64,000 bases of DNA from CAYSSJ01 sp964433675 (GTDB lineage: Bacteria; Cloacimonadota; Cloacimonadia; Cloacimonadales; TCS61): the NCBI GenBank assembly GCA_964433675.1, contig CAYSSJ010000004.1, positions 104,216 to 168,215 of the forward strand. Direction: 5' to 3'. The notes under the pieces are model-generated. The model was not told the origin of the DNA, did not search any database, and saw only the letters and a list, made by a program, of their open reading frames with translations. The position numbers and the translations under genes were made by a program. Shown piece by piece: positions 24,244 through 32,364 of this stretch; the first letter of the stretch is position 1, and each line of letters starts with the position of its first letter.

Positions 24244-24312
24244 TTATTTCAACATCACCACCCTATGTGTCAGCGTCTCCTTGCCATTTTTCAGTTTCGC
24301 CAGATATACTCT
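24244..24312 (-). pseudogene. Orphan C-terminal tail of a third cassette protein
   Basis: Codes for the 22 residues RVYLAKLKNGKETLTHRVVMLK before a stop, with an in-frame stop just upstream. This matches the last residues of the two LVIVD proteins (YLAKLRNGSETQTHRVVLLK) and shares their downstream flank (CTTCTATCATCTTA). It is the remnant of a third copy, truncated at its 5' side about 20 nt from the comM stop. Confidence 0.8.
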
Positions 24313-24333
24313 CTAACCTAACGTCACACGCCT

Positions 24334-25872
24334 CTATTCCCAAAATTTCTTATCCAGACTGCGATATTGAACTGCTTCACTCAGATGAGAGGTGCGGATA
24401 TTTTCACTGCCGTCCAGATCGGCAACTGTACGGGCAACTTTTAGTATCCTATCATAAGCGCGGGCAGAAAGTCCCATCCTATCCATCGCCATTTTCAGAA
24501 GATTCTTCCCATCTGAATCCAGCTTGCAGTAACGGCGGATCTGTTTGGGATTCATCTGCGAATTTCCATAGATATTTTCATTTTGGAAGCGTTCTAATTG
24601 TATCTTTCGGCATCTATTCACGCGTTTACGAATATCTTTGGATTTTTCACCGGTCGGCAGGCTGGCAAGTTCGTCGTATTTCACTGCCGGCACTTCCACA
24701 TGTATATCTATCCTGTCCAGAAGCGGACCGGAAATGCGGGAACGGTAACGTTGGATATTAGTGATAGTACACTGGCAGGAATGCCCTTCGATATTGCTAC
24801 CGAAATACCCGCAAGGGCAGGGATTCATCGAAGCAACCATCATGAATTTTGCCGGAAATTCCAAGCTCTGGGAGGCCCGTGAAATGGTTACGATCTCATC
24901 TTCGAGCGGCTGTCTGAGTACTTCCAAGACAGTTTTTTTGAATTCGGGTAATTCATCGAGAAATAGCACACCATTATGAGACAGAGACACTTCTCCCGGT
25001 TTAGGATAGCTACCCCCGCCGATTAGAGCTACATCACTGATAGTATGATGAGGTGAGCGAAAGGGTCTGGTAGTGATGATCCCCTTTTCTTTGTTGGTAA
25101 GACCGGCGACAGAGTGTATTTTGGTAGTCTCCAGCGCTTCTTCTAAAGAGAGATCCGGCATGATCGTCGGCAATCTGCGCGCCAGCATAGTCTTTCCGGA
25201 GCCGGGTGGACCGAGCATAAGAATATTGTGTCCACCGGAAGCTGCTACTTCCAAAGCTCGTTTTACATGAAATTGTCCCTTCACATCGAACATATCGATC
25301 ATATCTTCGTTCAAAGAAGCGAATATCTTCTGCTGGTCAACCTTATGCGGTTTGATCTCCAGTTTATTCTCCAAAAACATGATCGCTTCTTTCAGTGAGG
25401 TAACGGGATAAACCGATATTTCATCTATGATAGCGGCTTCTTTAGCATTTTCGGTGGGGAGGATCAGTCCATCGAGCTTATCCTTCCACACGGATATAGC
25501 GATAGGCAACACACCTTTGATCGGCCTCAGCTCACCATCCAGCGACAGTTCACCTACAAGTGCATAGCGCTCGATATCGTTGCATTTGATCTGTCTCATC
25601 CCATAAAGCAAGGCAATGGCAATGGGCAGATCGAGCGCTACTCCCTCTTTCTTTATATCTGCCGGCGCCAGATTTACAGTGTAGTTGTAATTAACGAATT
25701 TGTAGCCGGAATTCTTTATGGCTGCAGAAACGCGATCGCGACTCTCTTTTACAGTGTTGGAAGGTAAGCCTACGATTGTAAACTTGAAAAGCCCACCTTT
25801 GATATCAGCTTCGATAGTAACTTGCTGAGCGTCTATCCCCTGAATAGCATAAGAAAGAGTTCTTCCATACAT
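24334..25872 (-). CDS. comM: ComM/YifB family AAA+ ATPase (Mg-chelatase-like)
   Basis: 512 residues. N-terminal Lon-protease-like fold domain without a protease site (about 1-170), an AAA+ core with Walker A GPPGSGKTMLAR and Walker B FLDELPEF, and a C-terminal Mg-chelatase-like domain. In transforming bacteria ComM is a hexameric helicase promoting branch migration during integration of foreign DNA; the family is widespread outside known competent species. Start supported by AAGGAG. Ends just before the orphan sorting-domain tail. Confidence 0.95.
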   Translation of the reverse strand: MYGRTLSYAIQGIDAQQVTIEADIKGGLFKFTIVGLPSNTVKESRDRVSAAIKNSGYKFVNYNYTVNLAPADIKKEGVALDLPIAIALLYGMRQIKCNDIERYALVGELSLDGELRPIKGVLPIAISVWKDKLDGLILPTENAKEAAIIDEISVYPVTSLKEAIMFLENKLEIKPHKVDQQKIFASLNEDMIDMFDVKGQFHVKRALEVAASGGHNILMLGPPGSGKTMLARRLPTIMPDLSLEEALETTKIHSVAGLTNKEKGIITTRPFRSPHHTISDVALIGGGSYPKPGEVSLSHNGVLFLDELPEFKKTVLEVLRQPLEDEIVTISRASQSLEFPAKFMMVASMNPCPCGYFGSNIEGHSCQCTITNIQRYRSRISGPLLDRIDIHVEVPAVKYDELASLPTGEKSKDIRKRVNRCRKIQLERFQNENIYGNSQMNPKQIRRYCKLDSDGKNLLKMAMDRMGLSARAYDRILKVARTVADLDGSENIRTSHLSEAVQYRSLDKKFWE

Positions 25873-25885
25873 AAAATTTCTCCTT

Positions 25886-27511
25886 TCACCTGGCGATAAC
25901 CACCGTCTCGCGTTCGGTATATACTTTTTCTGATTCTTGAGAAGTGGCTTCCAGATTTATGATATACACTCCTACCGGCAATCTACGTCCATCTTCCGAA
26001 TAGCCGTTCCAGACGAAATCGCCAGAATAAGCCTGTAATACTTGATTTGCCAGTTTTCGTACTAGCCTGCCTTTGATATCGAATATTCTCACCGTTACTC
26101 TACTGATGACCTCCGGTAAGGAAAAACTGATGATGGTATATTCACCTCTGCGTGGTGCGAATGGATTTGGATTGGCAGTGATACTTGCTTGCGTGGGCAA
26201 ATAGACTACATAGATACTGTTTTGCCTGCCCGGTGTCGCTCCGATCACAGAGTAGCCCCAGTTATCCTCCGTTGGCGGTAGATACGGATTGACTCGTTCC
26301 AAAGAAACATCATGCTGGCTACCATCACCGCTATATTCCATCTGCTCCAATTGCAACTCATAATTGTCGAAAAGTGTCAATACATCTCCACCCACATTCA
26401 GCGGTGCCCAGCTATCTGCTTCTACTATAGTGTGAAAGGGAGTGTTTGGATAATAGAGCATCACATTGAGTGAATCGCGACAGACGACCAGATAATCATC
26501 AGCGGCAATATAGGCTGAAAATCTAATCTCTCTATCAGCATAATCGGTTACCAGAAAATCATCCAATTGATAATCCCGAGTGGAACGATTGTATAGTTCA
26601 AACCACTCCGAGCGTCCGGATGAAGGTCTGAACATGATCTCATTAAATACGATCGGGCTCTCTCCGATCAAGATAGAAGTTCCCGCCTGGTTATTTTCCG
26701 GATTGATATCGTTAGGTAGCTCTACGCGTGTGGATATATCGAACAGACCATCCTCGAGCGTACCAATAGGGCAGGAGAATTCCAAGGAATCCATCGGAGC
26801 AATCGCCGGCAGTTCATAACTATCAAAAAGGTTATTATTGACGAAAATATCCACATGAGCTTCGGAGTTATCCACACCCTCGGTGGATAAGTTGTGTATA
26901 AAAGTGAATAAGTGATAAATTCCTTCAATTTTTTGCAGTGTAATCTTGAAGATAGCCAGATCTATGGGATATAAATTCGGTGCTCCGGGGGTGAGATTAG
27001 TACATTCAAACCAATCTTTGGGCAAATCTGTATCCACACCATCGTACTTTCTTGCCAGGCTATTTCCCTCTTGAACAGTCGGAACGAACGGTATCTTGTG
27101 CACTCCGCAATCCCAAGTAAGTTCGTCGCTGTTTGGTTCGTGGTACAATACCGTATCGGTATAATCGGTGTCGGGGCAGCTGATCCTCACGCCATTAGTA
27201 GAGCTGCCGGCATTTGTAAAAGCAAGGGTGGTTTTGATATCTGCATCTTCAACAAATTCCTCTCCAATCAAAAGAAAACCTTTTGCAGGGATGATGATAG
27301 ATTCTAATGTGTCAATCTCGGTAAATGTAGTTTGAGCTTTTTCCAATATCCAACCTTCCATATCGATGGGAGCATCGGTTGGATTGTACAATTCCAGCCA
27401 TTCATAGCCTGCATCGGGACCAACGGGATCATAAAACACCTCGTTCAAAACAACCGAGCTATATACCCGCGCTGTCAAAATCAATAATAGAATAAAACTA
27501 AATTTTTTCAT
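25886..27511 (-). CDS. Secreted lamin-tail-domain protein with C-terminal sorting domain
   Basis: 541 residues: signal peptide (about 1-19, ending VYS-S), a first lamin-tail domain (VVLNEVFYDPVGPDAGYEWLELYN), a CARDB-like middle part, a second lamin-tail domain (IVFNEIMFRPSSGRSEWFELYN), and a FlgD-like C-terminal domain (NPNPFAPRRGEYTIISFSL ... IFDIKGRLVRKL ... WNGYSEDGRRLPVGVYI). Lamin-tail domains in bacteria accompany secreted nucleases and surface proteins and may bind ligands; none of the catalytic modules is present here. The upstream in-frame ATG at 27526 lacks a Shine-Dalgarno; 27511 gives a standard signal peptide. Lies 13 nt before comM, so the two may be cotranscribed. Confidence 0.85.
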   Translation of the reverse strand: MKKFSFILLLILTARVYSSVVLNEVFYDPVGPDAGYEWLELYNPTDAPIDMEGWILEKAQTTFTEIDTLESIIIPAKGFLLIGEEFVEDADIKTTLAFTNAGSSTNGVRISCPDTDYTDTVLYHEPNSDELTWDCGVHKIPFVPTVQEGNSLARKYDGVDTDLPKDWFECTNLTPGAPNLYPIDLAIFKITLQKIEGIYHLFTFIHNLSTEGVDNSEAHVDIFVNNNLFDSYELPAIAPMDSLEFSCPIGTLEDGLFDISTRVELPNDINPENNQAGTSILIGESPIVFNEIMFRPSSGRSEWFELYNRSTRDYQLDDFLVTDYADREIRFSAYIAADDYLVVCRDSLNVMLYYPNTPFHTIVEADSWAPLNVGGDVLTLFDNYELQLEQMEYSGDGSQHDVSLERVNPYLPPTEDNWGYSVIGATPGRQNSIYVVYLPTQASITANPNPFAPRRGEYTIISFSLPEVISRVTVRIFDIKGRLVRKLANQVLQAYSGDFVWNGYSEDGRRLPVGVYIINLEATSQESEKVYTERETVVIAR

Positions 27512-27587
27512 AGCATACTCACACATTTATATTGTACAGCTAAGCTGAGACTTTTTTTTAGTTTTTTCTTTTTTTAGACTGTTGAAC

Positions 27588-27616
27588 TAACTAATCGATT
27601 GGCAATATCTTGTCAA
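27588..27616 (-). promoter_or_regulatory. Candidate promoter for the lamin-tail gene
   Basis: TTGACA (27616-27611), 17-nt spacer, TAGTTA (27593-27588), overlapping the end of nnr and about 77 nt before the start. Confidence 0.45.
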
Positions 27617-29118
27617 TACTTAAATAAATTTTCGATGATATCGATTGGGATGATGGAAGCCGGTTTGCGGATACATGCTATCTCTTCCGCCGTGATACCC
27701 AGAAGATATGTCGCGGCGATCACAGCATCGTCTAGATCGGAATTTTGTGCTACAAAAGAAGTAATAATCCCCGAGAGCACATCTCCACTACCACCTGTGG
27801 CTAAACCATCGTTACCTCTGATATTGAAATAAAAATGCTCACCATTATAATAAATCGAAGTGAAGCTCTTTAAGAGTACTCTTACGTTGAATCTATCCCA
27901 AAAAGATCGGAGGTGAGATAGCGGATCTGCAATTATCTGTGAGATATCTGTTTTGCTTAATCTCGAAAATTCTCCGATATGCGGAGTTAGCACCACATTT
28001 TTATCTTTGAGTGATGTTAGAAGCTCATCTTGTTGGGCTATGATGTTCAAAGCATCGGCGTCGATGATAAGAGGACAACTGCTGTGTTTTATCACCGAGC
28101 TCAAGATGAGCTTGGTTCTATCGGACAGGCTAATGCCGGGACCGATCAAAAGAGTGTTCATCTGCTCAGATTTTTTTAGGATCAGATCGATTGCCTGAGC
28201 ATCATCTTCAGGCAGAGCGATGGTAATCGGCTCGATGAGAGCAGGCTCGAAGATGTTTTCCATCCCGGGCGGATGAAATAGATAGACCAAACCTGCCCCA
28301 GCTCTCAGAGCAGAACGAGCAGATAATATGGCAGCGCCGGAATAACCCTCAGAACCAGCAATGATACCGACTTTACCGAAAGAGCCCTTGTGAGAGCACT
28401 CAGAGCGCTGGGGGTAGTTTACCAACTGTGATGTTATTAATGACGCTTCAGGTGGGAAATTTGTATCAACTTCGGGTGGGATACCGATGTCAATTACCTC
28501 TACCACGCCACTATATGCTCGTCCTTTCCCCAGAAAATGACCATATTTAAAAGCAGCCATTGTGAGAGTGAAATCTGCGCGGATGGCAGTATCCACAAAG
28601 CCGGTATTGGCATCTATACCACTGGCAATATCTACTGCTACTACAAACTTATCTGCTTGGTTAACTTCGCCAATAAGCTTTGCAAGCCAACCTTTAACGA
28701 TCCCGTGAAATCCGATTCCAAAGATAGCATCTACTATCAGATCTGAATCTATGAGGTGGTTTCGAAACTTCTGCCAGATTTCATAGTTCGGAATTTTGGT
28801 TACGCGAATTTTATATCTTTTAAGAAGCTCATAATTCTCTCTCGTCTCCGGGCTCATTTTTTCTTCTTTCCCGACAAAAAATACAATCGGTTCATGCCCG
28901 AATTTCTTCAGATATCTGGCTATTACGAAGCCGTCGCCACCGTTATTTCCATGCGAGCAAAACAGAGCCACTTTTGCCGGATGGGAGAGTATTCTTCTAT
29001 TGATAAAGATTGCACTATTTTTTCCGGCATTCTCCATTAGAGTTTTTCCCGGGATGCCGATTTCTTCTATTGTATATTTATCGTATTGTTGCATCAATTT
29101 GCGAGATAGGATTTTCAT
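27613..29118 (-). CDS. nnr: Bifunctional NAD(P)H-hydrate epimerase / ADP-dependent (S)-NAD(P)H-hydrate dehydratase
   Basis: Repairs hydrated NAD(P)H. The N-terminal YjeF_N epimerase domain (about 1-215) shows CSHGNNGGDGFVIARYL and DAIFGIGF; the C-terminal ribokinase-like dehydratase domain (about 225-495) shows AGSEGYSGAAIL, LTPHIGEFSRL and the catalytic GNDGLATGGSGDVLSG motif. 501 residues is the normal fused length. ATG overlaps the kinase stop by 4 nt, making it the last gene of the operon that begins with the UvrC-like protein. Confidence 0.96.
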   Translation of the reverse strand: MKILSRKLMQQYDKYTIEEIGIPGKTLMENAGKNSAIFINRRILSHPAKVALFCSHGNNGGDGFVIARYLKKFGHEPIVFFVGKEEKMSPETRENYELLKRYKIRVTKIPNYEIWQKFRNHLIDSDLIVDAIFGIGFHGIVKGWLAKLIGEVNQADKFVVAVDIASGIDANTGFVDTAIRADFTLTMAAFKYGHFLGKGRAYSGVVEVIDIGIPPEVDTNFPPEASLITSQLVNYPQRSECSHKGSFGKVGIIAGSEGYSGAAILSARSALRAGAGLVYLFHPPGMENIFEPALIEPITIALPEDDAQAIDLILKKSEQMNTLLIGPGISLSDRTKLILSSVIKHSSCPLIIDADALNIIAQQDELLTSLKDKNVVLTPHIGEFSRLSKTDISQIIADPLSHLRSFWDRFNVRVLLKSFTSIYYNGEHFYFNIRGNDGLATGGSGDVLSGIITSFVAQNSDLDDAVIAATYLLGITAEEIACIRKPASIIPIDIIENLFKY

Positions 29119-30353
29119 CTTTCCTCCTTCGGTAATACGATTTCGATCACTGTACCATTGTCAGGTTCACTTTCCAGGATATGAATCTTACCGCCATGAT
29201 AATCTTCGATAATTCTGCGTGAGAGGCTCAAGCCCAATCCCCAGCCCCGCTCTTTATCAGTAGTTCCGGGTTCGAATATTCTTTTCTGCATATTTCTGGG
29301 TATACCGACCCCTTCGTCTTCTATTTGAATGCGGGCACATTTATCATCTTCGAAGGCAGAGATCAAGATCTCACCACCTTTATTTCGCATGGCATCTACA
29401 CTGTTTTTTATCACATTCTCAAAAGTCCATTTTACCAGATCAGCATCGATGGCTATCTTTAGCTTCTCTATTTTACTCTCAAATTTGATGGTGATCTTCT
29501 TGGAAGCAGACGGAAGTCTGAGATTGAAGTACTCGATCGTATCTTTGATCAGATTGTGAAGATTAGTTTGCTTTCTGGTGATAGTGGAACCGATTTTGCC
29601 AAAACGAGAAACTACCACTTGCAAGCGTTTGAGATCGTTTCGCATACAATCGAGCATATTCTGCATCTCTTCATCTTTACCTTGTAATCTCATCGAGAGG
29701 ATATTTGTCCAACCGAGCAGTGATGATATAGGTGTTCCAAACTGATGAGCAGTCTCTTTTGCCAGTCCGATCCAGAGCAGATCTTTCTCTGTTCTTTTGA
29801 TCGAGAAAAGACCCCACACACCCAGTACTAAGAAACCGATTACCAATACAATCTCTATATAAGGCATATAACGTAGCTGCCGCATGGTTCGCGATTCACC
29901 GAAATATACATAACCGAGTATTTCATCAGATTCCATATCGTAGCGTAACGGGATCACACCCTTGCGGTTTTCCATCCGTCTCATTCTCCGCTCCAGATAG
30001 AGCTGTTGTCTTTCGGTAAGCTCGGAGTAGTGTTTTTGTTCGACGCCGATATTTTCCCACGATACCGGTACACGGAGACTATCGGCAACTATGATGGGAT
30101 AATCGATCTCCGGTATGATCTCGGTCATGAAATAGTGAAGCAAAAACTCTTCTAAATTTACATCGGCGGGAAGGCCGATGAATTTAGCATAAAGATCGGG
30201 TACTATCCTTATTTCCTCACGTATGTTTCTGAGTATCATGCCGGTGTAGATAATAAAAAGCACCATGATAGCGATGCTTCCGCCGATAAAGTAAAACTTC
30301 AGGAAGCGATAATGCTTAAACTTCGTTTTCTTTGGCAATATTCCAAATTTCAT
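29115..30353 (-). CDS. Membrane sensor histidine kinase
   Basis: 412 residues. Two transmembrane helices (about 22-44 and 163-185) enclose an extracytoplasmic sensor of roughly 120 residues with no recognised fold. The DHp box carries the phospho-acceptor His in LAKETAHQFGTPISSLLGW; the catalytic domain has the N box (NVIKNSVDAM), G1 (DEGVGIP) and G2 (GWGLGLSLSRRII). It starts 38 nt inside mazG with GGAG 7 nt ahead. A stand-alone receiver gene lies three genes upstream in the same operon and is the obvious candidate partner; no DNA-binding response regulator is nearby. Confidence 0.93.
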   Translation of the reverse strand: MKFGILPKKTKFKHYRFLKFYFIGGSIAIMVLFIIYTGMILRNIREEIRIVPDLYAKFIGLPADVNLEEFLLHYFMTEIIPEIDYPIIVADSLRVPVSWENIGVEQKHYSELTERQQLYLERRMRRMENRKGVIPLRYDMESDEILGYVYFGESRTMRQLRYMPYIEIVLVIGFLVLGVWGLFSIKRTEKDLLWIGLAKETAHQFGTPISSLLGWTNILSMRLQGKDEEMQNMLDCMRNDLKRLQVVVSRFGKIGSTITRKQTNLHNLIKDTIEYFNLRLPSASKKITIKFESKIEKLKIAIDADLVKWTFENVIKNSVDAMRNKGGEILISAFEDDKCARIQIEDEGVGIPRNMQKRIFEPGTTDKERGWGLGLSLSRRIIEDYHGGKIHILESEPDNGTVIEIVLPKEER

Positions 30354-31095
30354 CCATCTTCTCCAAACTGCTTTTTCTGATATCTATATCATTCTCTTTA
30401 TGATATTTCTCTATCTGTTTGAAACGGTGCTCGAATTTTTTGATAGTAGCTCTGAGTGCAGATTCGGCATCAAATTCCAATACGCGTGCCAAATTCACAA
30501 GCGAGAAAAGCACATCTCCCATCTCAGCGTACATGTTTTGCTGATCATTACTCTGATAAGCATGCTTGAATTCCTCGAGCTCTTCTGATAATTTGTCAAA
30601 AACCTGCTGCACATTATCCCAATCGAAACCAACTGTGGCAGCTTTTTCCTGAATGCGCTGTGCAACTATTAGTGCCGGCATACTATGCGGGATACCATCC
30701 AAAACAGATTCACGAGTATGCTTTTTCTCCTCTTGTTTCAGAAGCTCCCAGTTCTGCTTCACAGAAGCGGCATCTTTCTTTGCTTCATTTTTACCGAAAA
30801 CATGTGGATGGCGACGGATCAACTTCTCTGAGATACTATTGATAACATCCTCGATATCGAATTCATCCTCTTCAGCCGCTATCTGCGCCTGCATCACTAT
30901 GTGCAGCATCAAATCGCCGAGTTCTTCTTTCAGATGTTCATAATCGTGGCATTCTATCGCTTCCACTGCTTCATACAATTCTTCGATGAAATTGGCTACC
31001 AAAGATTGCGATGTCTGCTTGATATCCCACGGGCAACCGTTTTCCTTGTCTCGCAAGCGGCGTACTATTCTCACTAATTTAACGAATTCTGTCAT
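30316..31095 (-). CDS. mazG: Nucleoside triphosphate pyrophosphohydrolase MazG
   Basis: 259 residues with two tandem MazG domains as in E. coli. The N-terminal domain has LRDKENGCPWDIKQT and the metal-binding EELYEAVEAIE ... EELGDLM; the C-terminal domain has ELEEFKHA ... EMGDVLFSLVNLAR. It degrades non-canonical or excess NTPs and, in some species, modulates the stringent response. Overlaps the peptidase gene upstream (17 nt) and the kinase gene downstream (38 nt). Confidence 0.96.
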   Translation of the reverse strand: MTEFVKLVRIVRRLRDKENGCPWDIKQTSQSLVANFIEELYEAVEAIECHDYEHLKEELGDLMLHIVMQAQIAAEEDEFDIEDVINSISEKLIRRHPHVFGKNEAKKDAASVKQNWELLKQEEKKHTRESVLDGIPHSMPALIVAQRIQEKAATVGFDWDNVQQVFDKLSEELEEFKHAYQSNDQQNMYAEMGDVLFSLVNLARVLEFDAESALRATIKKFEHRFKQIEKYHKENDIDIRKSSLEKMDEIWNIAKENEV

Positions 31096-31984
31096 CGTAG
31101 TCCATCTCCCTATCGATATTATCTTCTTCCCATTTTTCTCTGATCTTTTTATTTTTGATTGATCTTCTAACTAAAGCAATCAGGAATATCAAGGGTAATA
31201 TCACCCATAACAAACCTGTAGATGCCAGTATGATCTCTGTGCGGAACTGTTTGGTTAGGTATTCATCGAACATATTGGAAAACATATCAGGTGTGATATA
31301 GAAACTCTGAACAAAAACCGCATTGAAATCACTTTCCTTTTGTGCAATCTGCCAAAAACTGAAAAAATTGTGAGAATAATTCGTATAGAGATAGCGGATA
31401 GCTAGAGCGGATTTGGCATAGAAAGACTCCCATTCCATTCTTTGCTTTGGGTATCTATATTTCATCTCTTCCAATGGTCTGGTTCTGCTCAAGATATTCG
31501 AGACGATCAGATTCAGATAGCGGTCGAATGAGAGATCTTCTGAAAAAAAGACAGCCATACCTTCGTGAAACCATAATGGTACATTATCCATATGATAATC
31601 TAAGAATCGGTGAATATATTCGTGCAGCAACACTTTTCGCAAAGTATTGTAGTTTCTGATATCGCGCGGATTTTTCATATAGATCATTTTGTCTCGGTGA
31701 TCGTAAAATGCCAGACTAAACTCGATTATCCCACTCCCTCTCTCTGTCATGGTGGCATAATCTTTGTCATCCCTTGCCATCACTATTGTGATTGGGATCT
31801 GTTGGTATGTTCCGATATGCTGCTGGAATCTCTCGATATCATGATACAATTCTTCAGCCAAATTGAGTGCAAGTTGTTTGTCTCGCTCTACAGCCAATAC
31901 TGTGATGTATTCAAAACTTACACTAACAGCATGGAGAGCGAAGCAAAACATCAGCAATACAAAGAGCAGCAGAAATTTCTTCAT
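31079..31984 (-). CDS. Membrane-anchored gluzincin metallopeptidase (peptidase MA-like)
   Basis: 301 residues: signal peptide (about 1-18), an extracytoplasmic domain with the zinc motif HEYIH (about 138-142) followed by the downstream Glu in WFHEGMAVFFSED, then a C-terminal transmembrane helix (about 256-277) and a short basic, then acidic cytoplasmic tail. The HExxH plus E motif is characteristic of gluzincins of the peptidase_MA group. Substrate unknown. In an operon with a receiver and a histidine kinase, it could take part in envelope sensing. ATG overlaps the receiver stop by 4 nt. Confidence 0.85.
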   Translation of the reverse strand: MKKFLLLFVLLMFCFALHAVSVSFEYITVLAVERDKQLALNLAEELYHDIERFQQHIGTYQQIPITIVMARDDKDYATMTERGSGIIEFSLAFYDHRDKMIYMKNPRDIRNYNTLRKVLLHEYIHRFLDYHMDNVPLWFHEGMAVFFSEDLSFDRYLNLIVSNILSRTRPLEEMKYRYPKQRMEWESFYAKSALAIRYLYTNYSHNFFSFWQIAQKESDFNAVFVQSFYITPDMFSNMFDEYLTKQFRTEIILASTGLLWVILPLIFLIALVRRSIKNKKIREKWEEDNIDREMDYDDRIR

Positions 31985-32364
31985 AAGCTATCTTCTAGCT
32001 TATTCTCGATTAGTTTAGCCATATCTTCTGTCTTGAAAGGTTTGTAAAATATATCTACTTCACCTGATTGCTTTGTTTTCACCAATATATGGTTGGGATC
32101 ATAACCAAAACCGGTTATCATGATCACAGCTATAGTTGCATCATATTCTTTGATGCGAGTGTAGAGTTCGTAGCCATTCATGTCCGGCATGGCAATATCG
32201 GTGACGACCAAATTTATCTTCTCACAATAGACCCTATTTAATGCACTGTAACCATAATTTGAAGTGATTATCTTACATCGAGGCAGAAATTTCTCTAAGT
32301 CGATTTGCAAGTTTTTCGTAACCTGAACCTCATCATCTACAATCAGTATTGTGCAATCCATCAT
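31981..32364 (-). CDS. Stand-alone response-regulator receiver domain
   Basis: 127 residues, only a REC domain. Acidic pocket VDDE near the N-terminus, phospho-accepting Asp in VVTDIAMPDMNGYEL (about 57), Thr in ITGFG and Lys in YKPF. No output domain, so it probably acts through protein-protein contact. Starts at the end of the UvrC-like gene (TAATGATG); ATG at 32361 is also possible and better spaced from GGGAAG. Confidence 0.93.
   Translation of the reverse strand: MMDCTILIVDDEVQVTKNLQIDLEKFLPRCKIITSNYGYSALNRVYCEKINLVVTDIAMPDMNGYELYTRIKEYDATIAVIMITGFGYDPNHILVKTKQSGEVDIFYKPFKTEDMAKLIENKLEDSL

Noticed and set aside
24267..24761. A 164-codon plus-strand frame over the comM end
   Set aside because: Overlaps the well-supported comM gene and the sorting-domain remnant; no Shine-Dalgarno or family match.
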